A stretch of 5,254 nt of DNA from the NCBI GenBank assembly GCA_015657435.1, contig JADLKH010000001.1:256007-261260 (forward strand). Direction: 5' to 3'. A model generated the notes under the pieces. It searched no databases, had not been told where the DNA came from, and was given only the letters and a program-made list of their open reading frames with translations. Of this stretch, positions 4,708 through 5,254 are shown piece after piece (the stretch's first letter is position 1; each line of letters begins with the position of its first letter). The position numbers were made by a program, and so were the translations under genes. The stretch comes from Synergistales bacterium. Its GTDB lineage: Bacteria > Synergistota > Synergistia > Synergistales > 79-D21.

Positions 4708-5254
4708 TTCGGATCCAGCCTCCTTTCGGTTTTCCGCCCCGTCACCTTCCCCGCACCGGAAGACCTCTGATTCTTGAGAACATCCCAGATGTAGTGCCAG
4801 GTGAGCTCGCTTGGTTCCCTCGGATGTGAGCCCGGCTTCCTCGGGTTCCTGAACCGTTCCAGAGCCTTCGTGATCGTTTCCTGGACCCGTGACGGGACGT
4901 GAATCTTCTCCAGGGCTTCGATCCTGGACAGTTCCTCCCGGGTGATGCCCTGCCTCCCCGTCTTGAGCAGGAAAAGGTCAAAGGTTTCTCTGAATGCCGC
5001 GGGAACCTCTTCCCGCTTCACCTCGGGTTTTTCCTGATAGGGGATTCCCTGAGAGGCGGGGGCAGGGGTATCCGATGATCCCGAATCGTCGACCCCCTTT
5101 TCTCCCGCGGAAGCGCCCGCTTCCGAATACAACGTATTCGGTATCTTTTCTTGTTCTTCTGGTACTACTTGGGGTGACTGACAGTCACCCCCCGGTGACC
5201 ACCAGTCACCCCTATCGGGAAAACAGGGGTGACTGCCAGACACCCCTCCCCTTC
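4668..5254 (-). CDS. Phage replication initiator (O-like), 5' end cut off
   Basis: The frame is open to the right edge; 194 residues are visible. A GTG at 5243 could serve as a start but has no properly spaced ribosome binding site, and the peptide before it continues in frame, so I treat the gene as truncated. The visible N-terminal part shows GVSGSHP, GDWWSP and GDCQSP, peptides encoded by the DNA repeats at 5171-5246 and typical of phage initiators that follow a winged-helix DNA-binding domain. A low-complexity linker rich in E, S, P and A follows (about residues 29-68), then a compact helical C-terminal part with TFDLFLLKTGRQGITREEL and WHYIWDVLKNQ, ending WAKSG. In lambda O the C-terminal part contacts the helicase loader. 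The loader gene overlapping this stop by 40 nt supports the same role here. The N-terminal domain itself is outside the window. Confidence 0.75.
   Translation of the reverse strand, partial: RGGVSGSHPCFPDRGDWWSPGGDCQSPQVVPEEQEKIPNTLYSEAGASAGEKGVDDSGSSDTPAPASQGIPYQEKPEVKREEVPAAFRETFDLFLLKTGRQGITREELSRIEALEKIHVPSRVQETITKALERFRNPRKPGSHPREPSELTWHYIWDVLKNQRSSGAGKVTGRKTERRLDPKWVKQAEAWAKSG
5108..5125. repeat. Perfect 8-bp-arm palindrome in the initiator gene
   Basis: CGGAAGCG (5108-5115) and CGCTTCCG (5118-5125) are exact reverse complements around a 2-nt centre. It shares three bases with the next palindrome at 5123-5141. It lies in the linker-coding part of the initiator gene beside the dyad repeats. 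Confidence 0.7.
5123..5141. repeat. Second perfect 8-bp-arm palindrome in the initiator gene
   Basis: CCGAATAC (5123-5130) and GTATTCGG (5134-5141) are exact reverse complements around AAC. Together with the abutting palindrome at 5108-5125 it forms a 34-bp block that could adopt alternative hairpins or bind a protein. Confidence 0.7.
5171..5246. repeat. Three 21-bp dyad repeats (iteron candidates)
   Basis: Copy 1 (5171-5191) is a perfect palindrome: GGGGTGACTG and CAGTCACCCC around one base. Copy 2 (5192-5212) abuts it and keeps the right arm intact with GGTGAC in the left. Copy 3 (5226-5246) has an intact left arm and one mismatch in the right, after a 13-bp spacer. Each copy is itself symmetric, so a dimer or two monomers could bind each copy. 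The repeats lie in the reading frame of the initiator. More copies may lie beyond the right edge, 8 bases away. Confidence 0.85.

Larger units (their letters stand above)
5108..5246. other. Candidate replication origin inside the initiator gene
   Basis: In minus-strand order there are three dyad repeats (5246-5171), a 30-nt A-rich stretch (5170-5141, 17 A and 20 A/T of 30 on the minus strand) and two abutting palindromes (5141-5108). The lambda origin has the same order inside its O gene: symmetric iterons, an A-rich unwinding region and a palindrome. The repeats and composition are seen; origin function is inferred from the layout and from the gene being an initiator followed by a helicase loader. 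The A-rich part is less extreme than in lambda. Confidence 0.6.

Noticed and set aside
5241..5243. GTG at 5243 as the true start of the initiator
   Set aside because: The frame stays open upstream, no well spaced ribosome binding site is present, and the first residues are repeat-coded linker sequence that normally follows a DNA-binding domain.

Overview
The window is a stretch of a tailed, double-stranded DNA phage or prophage genome. It has a moderately high GC content by eye. All eight complete or partial genes that I accept lie on the minus strand, so the biological reading order runs from the right edge to the left. No rRNA, tRNA, CRISPR array or insertion sequence was seen. The host cannot be named from the sequence. 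Strong AGGAGG-type ribosome binding sites, two GTG starts and compact gene packing fit a bacterial phage; several families match phages of both Firmicutes and Proteobacteria.

Right part (5254 to 2492), replication and nucleotide module. It starts with the C-terminal part of a lambda-O-like replication initiator, cut by the window edge. Its linker-coding DNA carries three 21-bp dyad repeats, an A-rich strand and two abutting perfect palindromes, which together look like a replication origin inside the initiator gene. Next come a DnaC/DnaI-type helicase loader with an N-terminal cysteine cluster, a trimeric-type dUTPase (dut), an unrecognised 74-aa protein and a 170-aa helix-turn-helix protein. 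Neighbouring genes here overlap or are separated by 16 nt or less, so they probably form one operon.

Middle (2491 to 1551). A 178-nt gap holds two terminator-like hairpins in series. The second ends directly on the ribosome binding site of a 196-aa tyrosine recombinase that consists only of the catalytic domain. A 172-nt AT-rich gap with another hairpin follows.

Left part (1550 to 1), packaging and modification module. An HNH endonuclease precedes a P27-family terminase small subunit, the usual pairing in HK97-like phages. A strong terminator with a perfect 14-bp stem follows. Then a DNA methyltransferase starts at 463 and runs off the left edge; a 9-bp inverted repeat covers its ribosome binding site and a possible -10 element.

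Taken together: the initiator binds its own gene and recruits the loader, which places the host helicase; dUTPase keeps uracil out of new DNA; the HTH protein may time the switch to late genes; HNH nuclease and small terminase act in packaging; the methyltransferase probably protects phage DNA. No wholly new multi-gene defence system is visible. The least ordinary parts are the intragenic origin candidate and the control hairpins at the recombinase and methyltransferase starts.
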